From an uncultured Veillonella sp. (lineage in GTDB: Bacteria > Bacillota > Negativicutes > Veillonellales > Veillonellaceae): a DNA stretch of 64,000 bases. Every line of letters starts with the position of its first letter. Within the stretch, counting starts at the first letter, position 1. The stretch spans positions 1 to 64,000 of the forward strand of contig CABSJA010000001.1 of the NCBI GenBank assembly GCA_902477915.1, read 5' to 3'. Made by a program: the position numbers and the translations under genes. Shown piece by piece: positions 63,466 to 64,000 of this stretch. The notes under the pieces are model-generated. The model was not told the DNA's origin. It did not search any database and saw only the letters and a list, made by a program, of their open reading frames with translations.

Positions 63466-64000
63466 TTATTTTACTCGTAACAATGGTCGTACATGATTCT
63501 GAATCTCTTGTTCATATTGATCGAGTAATTCATAACGTTTTCTATATTGGCTACGTTTTTGTGATTTAATCTCTTCAATAGGTTTACGATATTCCTCTAA
63601 TGGAATTTTGAAGAACCGTTCATCGCTACATACAACACCACCGGATTCCTCCCATAATGGATCTAGCTCAGCTACCTTAGCACGGTGACCGCGAACTAAG
63701 TGGGTATTTGCGTAAAAACCTTCATCAGAAACAGCGTAAATAGATTCTACCTTACAAATGGCTGCAATATGGCGCAATAAGAACATGATAAAGTTTTTTG
63801 GTCGATACCCAAACATCTTTTTAGTCACTGTTTTAGCATTATCTAGACCATCTTTATAGCCTTGAATTGTGCCAATCCACATAGCAGGTTCCCCATTAAA
63901 ACCTTTGCCAAAGCGGAAGTTAGCATGGTATACACCTTGCTTACCCAAGGTAAGTAACAAGGTTAAGAAGCCTTCTTTACGTTGACCAGGGCCATAATAT
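63466..64000 (-). CDS. VirK/YbjX (DUF535) family protein, 5' part outside window
   Basis: The frame is open through the right edge, so the N-terminus is missing; the visible part is 178 residues (YYGPGQRKEGFLTLLL... to RPLLRVK). Matches the VirK/YbjX pattern: EPAMWIGTIQGYKD, KMFGYRPKNFIMFLLR, ESIYAVSDEGF, YFKIP-like RFFKIPLEEYR. Family members are cytoplasmic proteins linked to surface and lipid-A-related phenotypes in Gram-negative bacteria; the mechanism is unclear. The apparent TTG start at 63958 is only an internal codon. It precedes the ligase-like gene on the same strand with a 71-nt gap. Confidence 0.85.
   Translation of the reverse strand, partial: YYGPGQRKEGFLTLLLTLGKQGVYHANFRFGKGFNGEPAMWIGTIQGYKDGLDNAKTVTKKMFGYRPKNFIMFLLRHIAAICKVESIYAVSDEGFYANTHLVRGHRAKVAELDPLWEESGGVVCSDERFFKIPLEEYRKPIEEIKSQKRSQYRKRYELLDQYEQEIQNHVRPLLRVK

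Overview
The window looks like chromosomal DNA of a Veillonella-type member of the Negativicutes, a diderm Firmicute. The basis is AT-rich DNA with strong AGGAGG-type ribosome sites, a dense cluster of outer-membrane autotransporters (YadA-like trimeric, classical monomeric and inverse types), an outer-membrane adhesin fused to a peptidoglycan-binding SLH domain, and an O-antigen/capsule locus. This assignment is by recognition, not by database search. Nearly everything is on the minus strand; the one convincing plus-strand gene is a SAM methyltransferase at 23348-24913.

Region 1 (1-49 kb) is an adhesin island. Three giant trimeric autotransporter adhesins (TAAs; 3531, 2974 and 3234 aa) carry extended signal peptides, YadA-like heads, very long repetitive stalks with collagen-like Gly-X-Y blocks, a YadA barrel and then an unusual periplasmic tail of 65-78 residues. 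Each is followed on the same strand by a small secreted protein of one family (266, 262 and 189 aa), with a strong stem-loop lacking a U-tract between the two genes. Two smaller TAAs (931 and about 459 aa) have no such partner; the 931-aa one ends in an SLH domain. The island also holds a barrel-only inverse autotransporter and two paralogous monomeric autotransporters with proline-rich linkers. Intergenic regions contain terminators, a conserved structured RNA element in two copies, an inverted pair of about 180-bp elements flanking one autotransporter, and an orphan promoter with a CRP-type palindrome ending in a terminator with no ORF.

Region 2 (49-64 kb) is a surface polysaccharide locus read leftwards: a VirK/YbjX-family fragment, an O-antigen ligase/polymerase-like protein, a leader with an intrinsic terminator, then an undecaprenyl-phosphate sugar phosphotransferase, acyltransferase, UDP-galactopyranose mutase, DUF4422 protein, LicD protein, class V aminotransferase, cytidylyltransferase-oxidoreductase fusion, second LicD protein, GT2 glycosyltransferase, then after a terminator-like hairpin a flippase and a polymerase-like protein. 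Together they would build, decorate, export and polymerise a galactofuranose-containing glycan with a CTP-activated, possibly amino-bearing phosphoryl substituent.

The strongest candidate for an undescribed system is the repeated pairing of giant TAA with small secreted partner. The three TAAs that have the partner are exactly those sharing the periplasmic motif RY.xGPISSAY, and the partners share SN(D/E)ELR.YMNE, so the partner may dock on, or help assemble, the periplasmic end of the adhesin.
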